Below are positions 47,215 through 57,968 of a DNA stretch of 64,000 bases, piece by piece. A program made the translations under genes and the position numbers. The stretch's first letter is position 1. Each line of letters opens with the position of its first letter. The stretch lies in assembly GCA_963966185.1 (NCBI GenBank), contig CAWZYM010000318.1, forward strand, positions 62,001 through 126,000, given 5' to 3'. The stretch is from Rhabditoides inermis (taxonomy: Eukaryota; Nematoda; Chromadorea; Rhabditida; Rhabditidae). The notes under the pieces were generated by a model that did not search any database, was not told the DNA's origin, and saw nothing but the letters and a program-made list of their open reading frames with translations.

Positions 47215-47400
47215 CCGTTAGATTGTTCGGGACTTCCTCGAAAGCCCCGCGGGATCCCCGAAAACAGAAACCTTCCCGCGGGGTTCTATCTGCATTTCGC
47301 GCCTCCCGCGGGATCCCCGCGCAGGACCGCGCACTGTCGGGAGGCCCGCGGGTAACGCGAGGGCGCTGCGAAAAACAGTGGAATCCCGCGGGGCGCTCGA
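47215..47400. repeat. GC-rich CCCGCGGG cluster, right part
   Basis: At least five CCCGCGGG-type octamers in under 190 bp, in an otherwise A/T-rich neighbourhood. Confidence 0.75.
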
Positions 47401-48347
47401 GACTTTGCCTGAGTTTAGGTTCTTTTCATTCTGCCTTGTCGAGTTTTTTTTCTGACAAGAGTAAACAACTTTTTCGTGCGTCCGTTCGGAAATGAGATAA
47501 AACGCGTTTTTTTGCTATAGAGTGCACTGTGAACCCCTGTCTTTCTCTCTCTCCCTTCCTTTCTCTTTCCTCTGACTCACGACCAGCTGATATTGGATCA
47601 CTGATTTTTCTTAGGAAGAGAGAAAGATCAAAAATCAATTACTTTTTGCAGACTCGTCCGTGTGTCTCGTTTGATCGCACTCTGCTCCGATGATCTACCA
47701 AGGTCTTCCTACCAACGCCTTCCAATCTCCAATCTCACAAATGCCCCCTCGTGTATTCGAATCTCTTTTTTGTAACCCTATACAAAATTTCCTCACTTTG
47801 TTTCCTTCGGATACTGTACATACAAGTTGTGCATACTGTAGCTTTCCTATGAACTTGTGGTGATTACTTTTGAAGAGTGCCTTTTTGTTGTTGTTTGTTT
47901 TGTTTTGTTTTTCAATTGTACATTCAATTGTACATTTTGCAATGCATCGATTCTCAATGCGCATGAAGGGAAGAAAATACAAATCGCAAATCGGAGTGAC
48001 TCATACATATCCACTCATCGCTTTTACCTCCATATTATGGACAAATAGTGCACCCGATTAATTCTTGTCTCCCTTTCTGCTCTCTCAACATAAGGTAAAT
48101 CCGAGGAAAAGTGAGAATCAACAGAAAAACTGCGCAAAATGACCCGGACGGATAGGAGCATAATTCCGAGCTAAAAGCTGAAAGCAACGCTGATCGAAAC
48201 ACAGAAATTTAAAATCATGTCAACACTCACATGAATCACAATATCGGCTCCGTCAACATGGCGACATTTTTGGGAGAATGAAAGCGTCCTGATTTTGCAA
48301 TAGACACTATGTCTCTTTTATTATAATTATAACAGATTGTCTAGAAT
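47401..48347. other. gene-free interval of block-C repeats
   Basis: Section 47640-47780 matches, inverted, the stretch near 9550-9690 (TCTCACAAATG, TTCGAATCTC). Section 47800-47960 matches 45200-45330. No exon. Confidence 0.45.
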
Positions 48348-49230
48348 GTGTCCAGTCCACTTGTCTCACGAATGCCTACCCTTCTCTTGCTTCTAAAGTA
48401 GCGGGCAGACTTAAATCCTAGGGTCAAAAACAGGCTCAGATTTGTATCTAAGGGTCGGAAAGAGGTTCATATTTTGGGTCAGATTTGCCTCAGATTTTGC
48501 CTCAGATTGTTTCTCCACCCTCAGAAATAGGGTCAGATTGTTGCTTCCCGCCGAAAGAGGCCAAACTTCGATTTGTCCCGCTACGAAATTGGGGACATGG
48601 TAACGGGCATTTTGCCAGTCAGCACACCGTCCAGCTTCAGAAAAGCGCGCCAAGAATGGGCGGCCCAGAAAGCAGCCATATCCTCAGATTCGCTGCGAGA
48701 CCAATCTCGAGTTCGCCACCTTTCGGCGGGAAGCAACAATCTGACCCTCTTTCTGAGGCTGGCGAGACAATTTGGTGCAAAATCTGAGGCAAAATCCGAA
48801 CCACTTTCCGAGCCCCAGATACAAATCTGAGGTGTTTCTGAGGCAAAATCTAGGCCTAGATTTGAGTTTGTCTTCCGCTTAATGGCATCACTCGTTCTCA
48901 CCTTTGTTCTCCTAGTCTATCATCGTCTACACCAAACAAAGAGGAGGCAGCCGAATCGTGAGTATTATTGGTCGATTAAAGTCAATTCAATTTCTTCTTT
49001 TTTCAATTTATGCGCGTTACATACATACATAGGCATCCATGGCGCGCGAATAACGGGAGATAACTAGAAATAACGGGAGCTTTATTCTTTATTGACACTT
49101 ATAGTAGTAATGTATAGCGTCGGCAAATGAATATGCAAGCATCTTCGTATAATTTTTTTTACAATAAAAACGGTTTCTTTCAGAGCGCGCTCAACTATTA
49201 GATGATTCACCACCGGCGTATGAGAGGTGA
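48348..49230 (+). pseudogene. T2 paralogue interrupted by a fold-back insertion
   Basis: The degenerate 5' part of exon 1 lies at 48348-48403 (ATGTGTCCAGTCC...). A fold-back element separates it from the 3' part, 48882-48957 (MASLVLTFVLLVYHRLHQTK). Exon 2 (49184-49230) reads RAQLLDDSPPAYER and stops, with intact phase-1 splice sites. The PPAY tail is kept although the N-terminal EWSPRQQFR is lost. From the internal Met a 40-residue product is still possible. Confidence 0.6.
48404..48873. mobile_element. fold-back element inside T2 exon 1
   Basis: Arms about 48404-48560 and 48715-48873 are imperfect inverse copies (AGCGGGCAGACTTAAATC versus AGCGGAAGAC...CTCAAATC; GGGAAGCAACAATCTGACCC inverse near 48540). 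The interior is rich in CAGATTTGCCTCAGATT direct repeats. No ORF of note. Confidence 0.75.
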
Positions 49231-49354
49231 GTGGCGAAAATCGAAGGATGTCGTATTTGTTCGTTTTACAAAATCAGCATATCTTCGTTACACTTAACTG
49301 ATTCAACCCATAAGTGGGAAGATACTGTATATAATTTTATGCTGTATTTCAGTG

Positions 49355-50205
49355 TTTAAGGGTCTTCTTAGATGCACTTTCACCCTGAACTATCGTTCGG
49401 GTTGGTCGAAAGAAGGCCCAAACAAGCCCCGAACAGCCTCGTTTTCAATGGGAAATCGTTTGGCCCAAACACCTCTTATTGAGGGCAAACTTTGCCCGAA
49501 CACGTCCGAACATCGCTCGGCAGCCCCAAACAACTACGAAAGATCAGCCCAAAACAATAAAATGAGGGAGAATCGCTTGGAGCTCGCTGGGTCCCGAAAC
49601 GAGTGACCTTTCATGTGATGAGTATGATAGCATGACATCATGCCAGCCTGCGCGACCGCTCGGTCGAAACAGCTGATCGACTGCGATGAGAAAACGGATG
49701 TTTGTGAAGTTCTTGTTGATAATATCACTGTGTTTGGAGATTTGTCATTGACTTTTTTTGTGAATTGTACTCCCTATATTTGCCTTTTCTTTGTGCGATT
49801 CGTGTGATATGCCTTGAGGCTCCAGTTTCCTCCATTTCGAAAGTGATTTTCGAATTCAATCACTTGATTGTGTGTTTAAGGGGCTGATGATTACATATCA
49901 GAAAAAGAAACACTATCAGAGCACATTTAACTCGAAACACGGTCACAAGTTAATGAAGTAATGACGAAACAATCAAAACCAGATACCACTTTCTACACGT
50001 TTTCTCATCGCAGTCGATCAGCTGTTTCGACCGAGCGTTCGCGCAGGCTGGCATGATGTCATGCTATCATACTCTATCATCACATGAAAGGTCACTCGTT
50101 TCGGGACCCAGCGAGCTCCAAGTGATTCTCTCTCATTTCATTGTTTTGGGCTGATCTTTCGGGGTTGTTTCTTTCGGGGGATCCTTAAGAGCACTATTTG
50201 TGTAG
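49355..50205. mobile_element. fold-back element of about 0.85 kb
   Basis: The inverted arm 49535-49700 matches 49985-50160 (CATGTGATGAGTATGATAGC versus GCTATCATAC...CATCACATG; shared GGTCGAAACAGCTGATCGA). The outer left part is rich in GCCCAAAC/GCCCGAAC repeats. It lies just downstream of the T2 paralogue. Confidence 0.7.
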
Positions 50206-51126
50206 ACGAAAAGTGCGTAGAGAGTTGTGAAATCGGCCCCGTGTCGTTGGTCTGAGCAGATTCGCAAATCAGCCGGTTAGTTGTTATTGATTTCTAGTTG
50301 ACTACGACTATCATTGTTCAGTTGTTGTGGTTTTAATTGGAACGATGCTTCCACTTGCACTTCCCACTCACGATCAGGCGCAAACGGCAAACGCATGTCT
50401 CCACCCGTTTCGCTCAATTTGAACTTGTGACTCGTATCAAAAAGGTTAGATGGCAAAACCGTCTTCTTCTATAATCACATATCACACTCCTGATCAGTCC
50501 CATCGCTATTGTATGACGTTGCGTGTTATGGACGCTGCGAGCCCCTATCGACTCGTACTTGCGACCGAGGTAGCAAAGTGATCTTTAACACAGACGCTTT
50601 GCATTCAAGTCATTTTTAAAACCTGAAGCAGGCGATCGCACCTTGTTTACAACGAACAACGTCTCTCTTATCACATTTCGAAATGACAGTCGGTCACCTC
50701 ATGTACCGTATCAGGGGTATGAAGAAATAGCACCTCCCTCCCATCCGCTTATTTTTTAATGATCGGTACAGCAACCGCTTGGTTTTTTGACGGAAATGAT
50801 CCGCCTTTTTTCTGCATACTACATAGGGCTTTTTCTATCCGAAAAAGAGAGCCGCCAATGATACTTTCTTGTCTGGTGGTTTAGTTGCAAGCGTCTGGGT
50901 TTTCAATTCTGTACTATTGCATAAATGTCCCGCGCACTCTCGCTGATTGGCTGAGCTAAAAGTGCGCGTGATTTCCGACTGAGTATCACCTCTCATTTTT
51001 CACCTCCCACTTACCATTGCTTTTTCTCCACAACAGTCGCTCGCTTTTTCTGTCTGCTCATAAACAGTCCTCTCCAGCGTAGAATTTGTACTCATAACTA
51101 CTCACACTCCTTCTTTCACAGTGTCC
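50206..51126. other. gene-free interval, inverted counterpart of 10.2-11.3 kb
   Basis: Matches 10222-11260 in reverse with heavy divergence (for example ATGCTTCCACTTGCAC near 50345, GCCAATCAGCGA inverse near 50945). No exon. Confidence 0.5.
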
Positions 51127-51250
51127 ATGTTCGTATCGGCGCCTGTGCCGTCTCTCCCCTACTTCCTTCTATTCTTCGTCATTTTCTTCCTTCTCGCAGT
51201 TGTGGTCCTGATCAACCACTACTGCTCGGGTGGGCAAAAGCAGCGGCACG
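51127..51250 (+). CDS. T1 first exon, block C
   Basis: Encodes MFVSAPVPSLPYFLLFFVIF, the rest of the span (FLLAVVVLI) and NHYCSGGQKQRH, ending in phase 1 at a GTTCGT donor, exactly as in copies A and B. The PPPF exon is not found downstream; an exon at 52302-52388 (acceptor CTCGCAG) could be joined instead. Partial or decayed gene. Confidence 0.5.
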
Positions 51251-52859
51251 GTTCGTTGATATTTATTTATTCGAAATCAATTAAAAAAAAACAAAATCGG
51301 GACAAAATCAAAGCAAAATCAAAATGAACAGCCATATAAAAGAAATCTCGAGGATTTATTTATTACTGCCGGGATCAACAATGCCCTTTCCACAATGTGA
51401 CAGACGTGAAGGGTTCTTTGATTTCACAGTCACAAAACAAACTGAGGGTTCCGTTTCCGTGCGTTTATTGTGAAATGAGATGAAACGCGTTGTTAGAGAG
51501 TGCAGTGTGAACCCCTGTCGTCTCTCCTTTTCTCTCTCCTCTCACTCACGAGCTGATATTGCAGAGACCACTGTTGTCGGACACAGTCTGTGTTATCCTT
51601 GGAGACCCGTCCAGGGTAAGAGATAGAAAAAGAGGAGGGAGAGAGAAAGAGAGAAAGTGAGAGAAAAGATGGGAAGACAAAGAGAGGAGAGAGAAAAGGA
51701 TTGAAAAATCATTTATCTTTCAGCAAACTCACCCGTGTGTATCGTTTGATCGCTTTCTGCTCCGATAATCTGCCAATCTCCTCCCACCAACGCCTTCCAA
51801 TCTCCAATCTCACAAATGTCTTCACGTGTATTCGAATCTCTCTGAAAATAATAATTCATATGCATTTGTGGTGAAAACACGGGATAAAATAAGGAAATAC
51901 AATATGATGATCGGGTGGCACAACATCCCCCGTCGTCGGACCGTATCCCTGCAACCCGGTACAACCTCTGTCTCTTGTCTCGATCAAGTCTTCCCACAAT
52001 CCTCTGCCGATCGTAAAAATGTATACAATAACTCGTTTAAGCAATCAGGAAAGCAAACAGAGAAGCCAAGTAGAAGGAAGGATAACACTGACTGAATACG
52101 CTGATGACAAATCGGATACGCATAGCGGGGGGGGGGGGGTTGTATCAATTCACAGTGGGAGAGTGAGAAAGAGAGAGAGTGAGAGGGGGGGGGATGATAG
52201 AGTGAAAAGAACGAGTCGAGATAAGCGGTGGTCAATTACACAACCCCACTTGTGTCATTCATTTATTCACACTCAGTTCTCGCATTTCTCTCCTCGCAGC
52301 AGTGCCGCCAACTTTGACTCACTTCCCTACTCAGGGACCGACCGCGGCGGATGTTCAGACTTTGACAGTTCCGCGCCAAGTTCCGTAGTGAGTAAGGTCG
52401 CGGAGGTTGTGTTGCACCCTCCTTACCATATCGCTCATATCATTTCCAACAGTTTTTTATCACTTGCACTTGACCACATACATCAGGCGTAATGTTATCA
52501 GCATGTTAACACTATTTTCGACAATGCATCTTAATTTTATCTTATCACCACAGATCCGTACACTTCCTTTCAACTTTCAAGATAGTACGAGTTGTGCGAG
52601 TTAATTCATACTGATCAGCCCATCGCGGTGTCAAGACCCGCTTATTCTTCAAACTTGGCGCAGTCTTCACGCGTCAAGATCATTACGCTATAAAATAGTT
52701 CGATTTGGTGATAATGCATCTTTTTTGTTACAAAACGTTTTCTACGTGGTGTTGATGCGTGAAGCTGCGCGATGTTCGAAATAGAGTCGGGTGTTCATTT
52801 ATGTCGTTGCCTGTCGTCAAACATTTGATTTTGTATTGTTATCCCACTTCGATTCCAGG
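51251..52859. other. interval with repeat remnants and one exon-like segment
   Basis: Contains a remnant of the 9.8 kb hairpin region (51580-51618), the inverted counterpart of 9550-9690 at 51725-51845, a G run at 52129-52139, and an exon-like segment 52302-52388 (NFDSLPYSGTDRGG, GTGAGT donor) of uncertain ownership. Confidence 0.4.
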
Positions 52860-52982
52860 ATGAATCCAGACGCCAGCATCTTCCCTTATATTGTATTCCT
52901 CGCAGCAGTCTCTGCTCTCTTCGGTATCTTTCTATTCATTGGACACTTCATTTGCCGGAAGTTGCAGCACAGAACAAGTTAG
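52860..52982 (+). CDS. T4: tiny single-pass membrane protein exon
   Basis: Begins after an ATTCCAG acceptor-like site with MNPDASIFPYIVFLAAVSAL, a membrane span (LFGIFLFIGHF) and inner ICRKLQHRT, then either TAG (40 residues) or a GTTAGT donor at 52978 in phase 1, the same phase as T1-T3. A downstream segment from about 53644 could continue the frame to an SPPYL end, but this is weak. Resembles T1 and T5 in N-terminal P-Y, single span and Cys/basic inner edge. Confidence 0.45.
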   Translation: MNPDASIFPYIVFLAAVSALFGIFLFIGHFICRKLQHRTS

Positions 52983-53280
52983 TGATGTCACGTGTTCGGT
53001 GCGTCATATTAAAAACGGTTTAGTCGTTCGTCCGTGCGATCAAACTACACTTATCAGTCGACAAGTATATCACCCGTGGAGAGGTCAGTGGAAGAGTGAT
53101 GGAGGAAAAGATAGGGAAAAGTTTTTTTTTAGCGACCGAGCCTCGAGAACATGGTCAAATCCATCATGTATAGTTGTATCTTTTCAAAACGGGTTCAGAA
53201 AGTTTGTTTACGTTTCGTTCTTCATTTTTCTACGTTTTTCTGATCCCTACCCTCACTCGCTATGTCGTCTATCAGAACAA

Positions 53281-53400
53281 CAACTCCCCCCTCTCTCTCC
53301 TCTCTCTCCCTCTCTCCCTTTCTCTCTTTCTCTCCTCTCTCTCCCTCTCTCCCCTTCTCTCTTTCTCTTTCTCTCTCGTCTCTCTCTCTCTCTCGCTTCT
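53281..53400. repeat. CT-rich low-complexity tract
   Basis: Irregular CTCTCC/CTCTTT run; open frames across it are not credible genes. No gene is seen from 53400 to 54513 either. Confidence 0.85.
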
Positions 53401-54513
53401 CACGTGCAGTGGGTACGCGGGCGCTCTTTCGAAACACCCCAAGGTGGAAGGAGACAGTGATGTCATTGAAAAAATACATCACCGAACACAAATACGCCGC
53501 AAAATGTCAGCTGTTGATAACATCGTTATCGAAGAGATGTCACCACCTCCTCTCCACCATTTGACAACTTTGTTTGTTTTCATGCGCGTAGATTGTTCCT
53601 CGAGACTACTCCTTCAATTATTATTATACACTATGCATTGCAGGTGTATTCCAATGCAGGAAGACGTCCCGATCATCGCTGTCGTCTTTCCCATCTCCCC
53701 CCTATTTGTGATAGACGGGATACATAGACGGGACTCATTCCCATATAGTGTCTGTGCTATCAACCGATCGCCGCAACGGTCAGTCATCGTCTGATTCCAC
53801 TGGCAAGCCCTGGACATGAAGACGTGTAGAATCACTCACTTCCCCAGTCAGTAGAAGTGCACCTCACCTCACTGTTTCAGCCGTGCGTCCGACTCTCCTC
53901 CCATATACCTCCCATCCTATCCCTTCCGTCACTTCCCATGCACGCTGAGCGTCGTAGCTCAATGATTCTCCATACTTACTGGTTGTTGCGGATTTTTACT
54001 ACTTTTTATTACTTTTTATTCTTGTTTTTGTGATTTTTATTTTGACTTTTTTTGCAACTGATAAAGGAGGTATGAGTTCACGTAGCATTAATGCTCTTGC
54101 CACACGGGACACGGGGAAGCTTGATTGTTGTGCTTCACAACACAATTATGAGATTACTTTTATAAAGTGTTTTGACTATCTTCTATCACATGTAAGATGA
54201 CTCACTTTGTACAGACCACTCTCACTCTTCTCCCTCTTCTTTTATCTATCACTCCTTGTTATGCTGACAACTCCTCGCGATCACATGTTCTCGCTTTTGG
54301 GGGATGATGCAACGAGACAATGGGATGGCAGCTGCCCTGAGGGCATAGTGAACGGTGATCCTGCTTCTCTAATCTTTCACTCTTTCACTGCTCTCTCGCT
54401 CCTCTGCCTCTCCCGATCACACCCACTCTCTCGCCCACCGTTCGCTAGCACAACGACACACGCTTGATTTCTCCATAACCCGCCCCGGTCTGACATCACT
54501 TTCACTTTCGAAA

Positions 54514-54744
54514 ATGCTGTCGGACGTTCCTATCCTATCCGTGCTTGCGCCCTATCTCCTTCTACTCGCAGTTACTGGAGTACTTCTCTTTGTCACTATT
54601 CTCGCTGGCTACTACTGTCAGACGATGTGCGGGAGAGAGGAGTCATACATCTCTTTCTCGACCGTGACCCGACCTCTTTCAGACGAGGCATCTCTGGAGT
54701 CGTCGAGGCATCTGGTAGACGAACACGATGTCTGCGATGTATAG
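54514..54744 (+). CDS. T5: single-exon single-pass membrane protein, 76 aa
   Basis: MLSDVPILSVLAPYLLLLAV begins a strong membrane span (LLLLAVTGVLLFVTILAGYY) followed by CQTMCGREES, then a Ser/Thr/Asp/Glu-rich tail (TRPLSDEASLESS) ending HDVCDV. The YYC after the span parallels HYC of T1. No PPxY. Unspliced. It lies in the same orientation as T1-T4 and just upstream of DPH2. Function unknown. Confidence 0.5.
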   Translation: MLSDVPILSVLAPYLLLLAVTGVLLFVTILAGYYCQTMCGREESYISFSTVTRPLSDEASLESSRHLVDEHDVCDV

Positions 54745-55252
54745 TTCGTGTACATGAAGTTATGTAGATCTGTGTTGTTACGTTTATGAGTCATGTTTTG
54801 AAGAGCGTAGCGTAGTTAGTGTACAATACAATGTTACCTCAGTTTGTTATGTTATGTTCAAACACATTTCAGTAGTGTGTCATTGTACTGTTTGATTAAT
54901 TGTATGATCAACGAAAATTAATTGTTGTTGTTTATTAAAATATTTTTGAAAAATAATTGTGTTCGTTTATTTTGAAACGCACTCCTATTGCCGTTCATCT
55001 TGCAATGAATTCCAACAATCAGCTGTTTTCATACATTTTTACAATTTTTTGTTGTGTTTTGTACTTTGTTCTTGTTATTTTTATGTTATAACAATTGAAA
55101 ACGATCAAAACAAGCTGTCCATGACATCATCTATCGCTGTCAAACCCTCGTTGCTGGCGCGGCAAGTGATTTCGTTTGTTTTTCGTAAATGCATTTTGGC
55201 TATTCTTTTTGAATCGTATACAAACAAAAACTTGTATGTCATCTCTACAGAC

Positions 55253-57638
55253 ATGTCCGGCGAGGAGTCGCACGTGGCCTCGTCCGTGTCGGTCGACCAG
55301 TTCTATACCAAAGAGGCCGCGCCGGAGGACCGAGCCGAGCAGGTGGGTCGTTACAGATACTAGACTGACATCCCGAATCATCTGTCCTACGATCACGTAC
55401 ACTACATCAATGAATGTTTCTATGCACATGAACATAGCGAAAAGCGGTACAAAACCGTACCAAAGTACATAAACATGTTGCCCTCTTGCAGGTAGCTGCT
55501 CTTCTGGAGGAGTGTGGGAACGACGGCAGCGTGGCTGGCGTCCAGTACGCAAGCGCACACCTAAAGGCGAGCGAGTTCGGTTGATGGTTACATGGATTCA
55601 TGTCTGGGGCCAAGTCGCACGTGACGTTATCGGTGTCCTGTCCGTCCACCAGTTTTTTTATTCCTTTAGTGTGGTTGTATTTCTGTGTCAGAATCAGAAT
55701 ATTTATCTCGAATCAAGTAGCACACAATATCGATTACGTAAATTACGGTGGGATACGGTAAAATACAGTAATACAATGCCTACTGCGAGTTCCAACAATA
55801 CAGATTTCGGTGGTCCCGTGGATGCGTACGCGTTGTTGGTTATGCTTGTCATCTCTTGCTTGCGGCTTCTGGGAAAGTTTCGATCACGGCGGCGGAAGAT
55901 CCGGGCTTCAACGATCGATCGCAAAGAGACGTCTCCGAGAGTTTCATCGTCTTCGAGGATTCCTCTCCAGTCTCAATGCCGTAGATGTAGAAAGTAGCAA
56001 AAGCGTAACATAAACATATTTCTGTGTATGTAGTGTTTACTTCGTGTTTGGTTCGATGAGTGGGCGTTTAGCTCAAATTCACCTCGCCCGCCCTCTGTCA
56101 CTGTCTCTTACCGTAATTTCTTACCGTATACCGTATACCCCGTCTCTTGCAGGACCTGTCGTCGGCGGACCGCGCTCGCTTCTTCGAGATCGATGCCGTG
56201 ATCGACTGGATCAGGAAGGGCGGCTACCAGAGGGTACGTATTTTAGTGTTAATCCTTCACACTTATCGTTCCATTCGTGTTAGTCGCGGGAATTGCAGTC
56301 TCCTTGTCTCTAACTGCTCCATTCCTTTTTATATTTCCGTGAAGCATACATTTTACAGTTACTTTTTCTTGTTATGCATGTTCATTCTCGATGAACCATA
56401 CCGTAACCATACAGTAACCATACCGTAACCATACAGTAACCATACCGTAACCATACAGTAACCATACCTTAACCTCCTTCCAGGTGGCGCTGCAGTTCCC
56501 CGACTCTCTGCTCAGTAACTCGCTCATCGTCGCCGCCGCCATCGAGAAGCAGCTCAGAGAGGTGAGTATCGATTGATTTATCGATTGATCACCTGTCTCG
56601 TCTCAGGTGAAGACGTTCGTTCTGGCCGACACTACGTACAGGAGGTGAGTGTTTCAATCGAATCAATCGCATGTTTTCGGAATCGCAAATGTGATTATGA
56701 CACCGTGAGTTGTTAAATACACTAATGGTGTATTGTTCGATATTGACTATTGATTTCTAATCTCTCTCTCAGTTGTTGTGTGGACGACGTGGCTGCGGCG
56801 CACGCGAGCTGCGACGCGCTGGTGCACTTCGGAGACGCCTGCCTCTCCAGCCCCACCAACAACACACCAGTCAAGTCAGTCAGCACCAGTACCACTCATT
56901 CACATCACATGGTCTTTTCTTTTGCCAATCTGATATCTGACGTTCAAGATTTGTTACTATATTTCATTCACTTTTAGTGAGTCAAATCAAAGCAAATATT
57001 TAGATGGAAATCGGTCAATTAATTACTATGCACATGTCACCGTGTTATAGTTCCTATGCGGAAACGTATTTGTTGTATGACACCTTGTTGATTTTTGTCA
57101 CTAGTGAGAAAACGGTTTCTCCTCTATTCAGGTTCGTGTTCGGTCGTCTGCCTGTGTCGCCGGCCGCTCTCTCCGCCGGCCTCGCCCCTCTCGCAGCCAC
57201 TGTCGAAGCAGACAACGCGCTCATACTACTCGCCGATGCCGCCTATGCCCACTCGAGTGGTGCGTTTGGGAGACATACATTCTTGTTTCACTAGTTTATT
57301 GCTGTTTGCATTAATATTTGGTTGTCCTTTCTTTATCCCGAATTGTTTTGTCGGAAGTATGTTTCGCGGCGAATGTGTGATGTAAGAAATACCAAAGTAT
57401 TAATGTAGCTTTGTCTTTGTACACATCAAACAATTTGTTGCAGGCTCTCTGCAGTCGACGATCGAGTCGGCGCTCGGTCGGCCTGTCGATTCTTGTGTGG
57501 TGGAAGGAGAGGAGGCGAGGGGGGAAGAGGGGGAGGAGAGGGAAGAGGGTCACAGCCTCGGACGCAGACTGCCCGCGTGTCTACGCCAGGGGGACCAGGC
57601 CGGTCAGTGCACACCTGCACACTCTTCCCCTCTCTCTC

Positions 57639-57695
<57 letters not shown>

Positions 57696-57893
57696 TCTCT
57701 CTCGATGTTGAGTTCCTATTCAGTGACTGTGGTGTTCATCGGCGACGCCAACTCGCCGCTCCTCCCTCTCTGGCTCATGACCCATCCCAGGTGCGGTTAC
57801 GGTAGCTGGGAATACTGTAGCTGTATGCGCCCATTTCAGATGCCAGTACATTCTCCACCACGACCCGGCGACGGGCGCAACCACCACACAACA
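55253..57893 (+). CDS. dph2: diphthamide biosynthesis protein 2, N-terminal half only
   Basis: Nine exons in phase: 55253-55342, 56153-56233, 56484-56561, 56607-56644, 56773-56874, 57132-57259, 57444-57602, 57724-57790 and 57840-57893. The product matches the DPH1/DPH2 fold: [50 protein letters not shown], and later [20 protein letters not shown] and [12 protein letters not shown]2 partners DPH1 in the first step of diphthamide formation on eEF2. After exon 9 (about 266 residues) a normal GTGAGT donor stands at 57894, but no downstream exon is visible; collagens on the other strand follow at once. DPH2 is normally much longer, so the gene is truncated or its 3' half lies beyond the window. 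Confidence 0.82.
55590..55660 (+). pseudogene. decayed second copy of DPH2 exon 1
   Basis: ATGTCTGGGGCC-AGTCGCACGTGACG...GTCCACCAGTTTTTTTATTCC parallels the true exon 1 start (ATGTCCGGCGAGGAGTCGC..., GTCGACCAGTTCTATACC). It lies in DPH2 intron 1. Confidence 0.5.
55776..55997 (+). CDS. putative tiny membrane protein nested in DPH2 intron 1
   Basis: 73-codon [21 protein letters not shown], a short span ([15 protein letters not shown]), then a strongly basic, Ser-rich tail ([16 protein letters not shown]) ending CRRCRK. It has the same plan as T1-T5 (short outside, one span, basic inside), but no splice or paralogue support. Confidence 0.3.
   Translation: MPTASSNNTDFGGPVDAYALLVMLVISCLRLLGKFRSRRRKIRASTIDRKETSPRVSSSSRIPLQSQCRRCRK
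56395..56470. repeat. 11-bp tandem repeat in DPH2 intron 2
   Basis: About seven copies of AACCATACNGT alternating C and A at the variable base. Confidence 0.9.
57629..57692. repeat. (CT)n microsatellite in DPH2 intron 7
   Basis: CT run between donor 57603 and acceptor 57722-57723. Confidence 0.9.
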
Positions 57894-57909
57894 GTGAGTA
57901 TACAATAGT

Positions 57910-57915
57910 TTATTG
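57910..57915 (-). promoter_or_regulatory. AATAAA signal of the first collagen
   Basis: Reverse-strand AATAAA about 55 bp past the collagen stop, only 17 bp from the last DPH2 splice donor on the opposite strand. Confidence 0.55.
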
Positions 57916-57968
57916 GTTATTGCACGGTAATATTACTTGCTTTGTTTGGAATTGGAACTCTTCTACAA

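Noticed and set aside
56395..56470. CRISPR-like or telomere-like array
   Set aside because: Simple 11-bp tandem repeat without spacers, within an intron of a eukaryotic gene.
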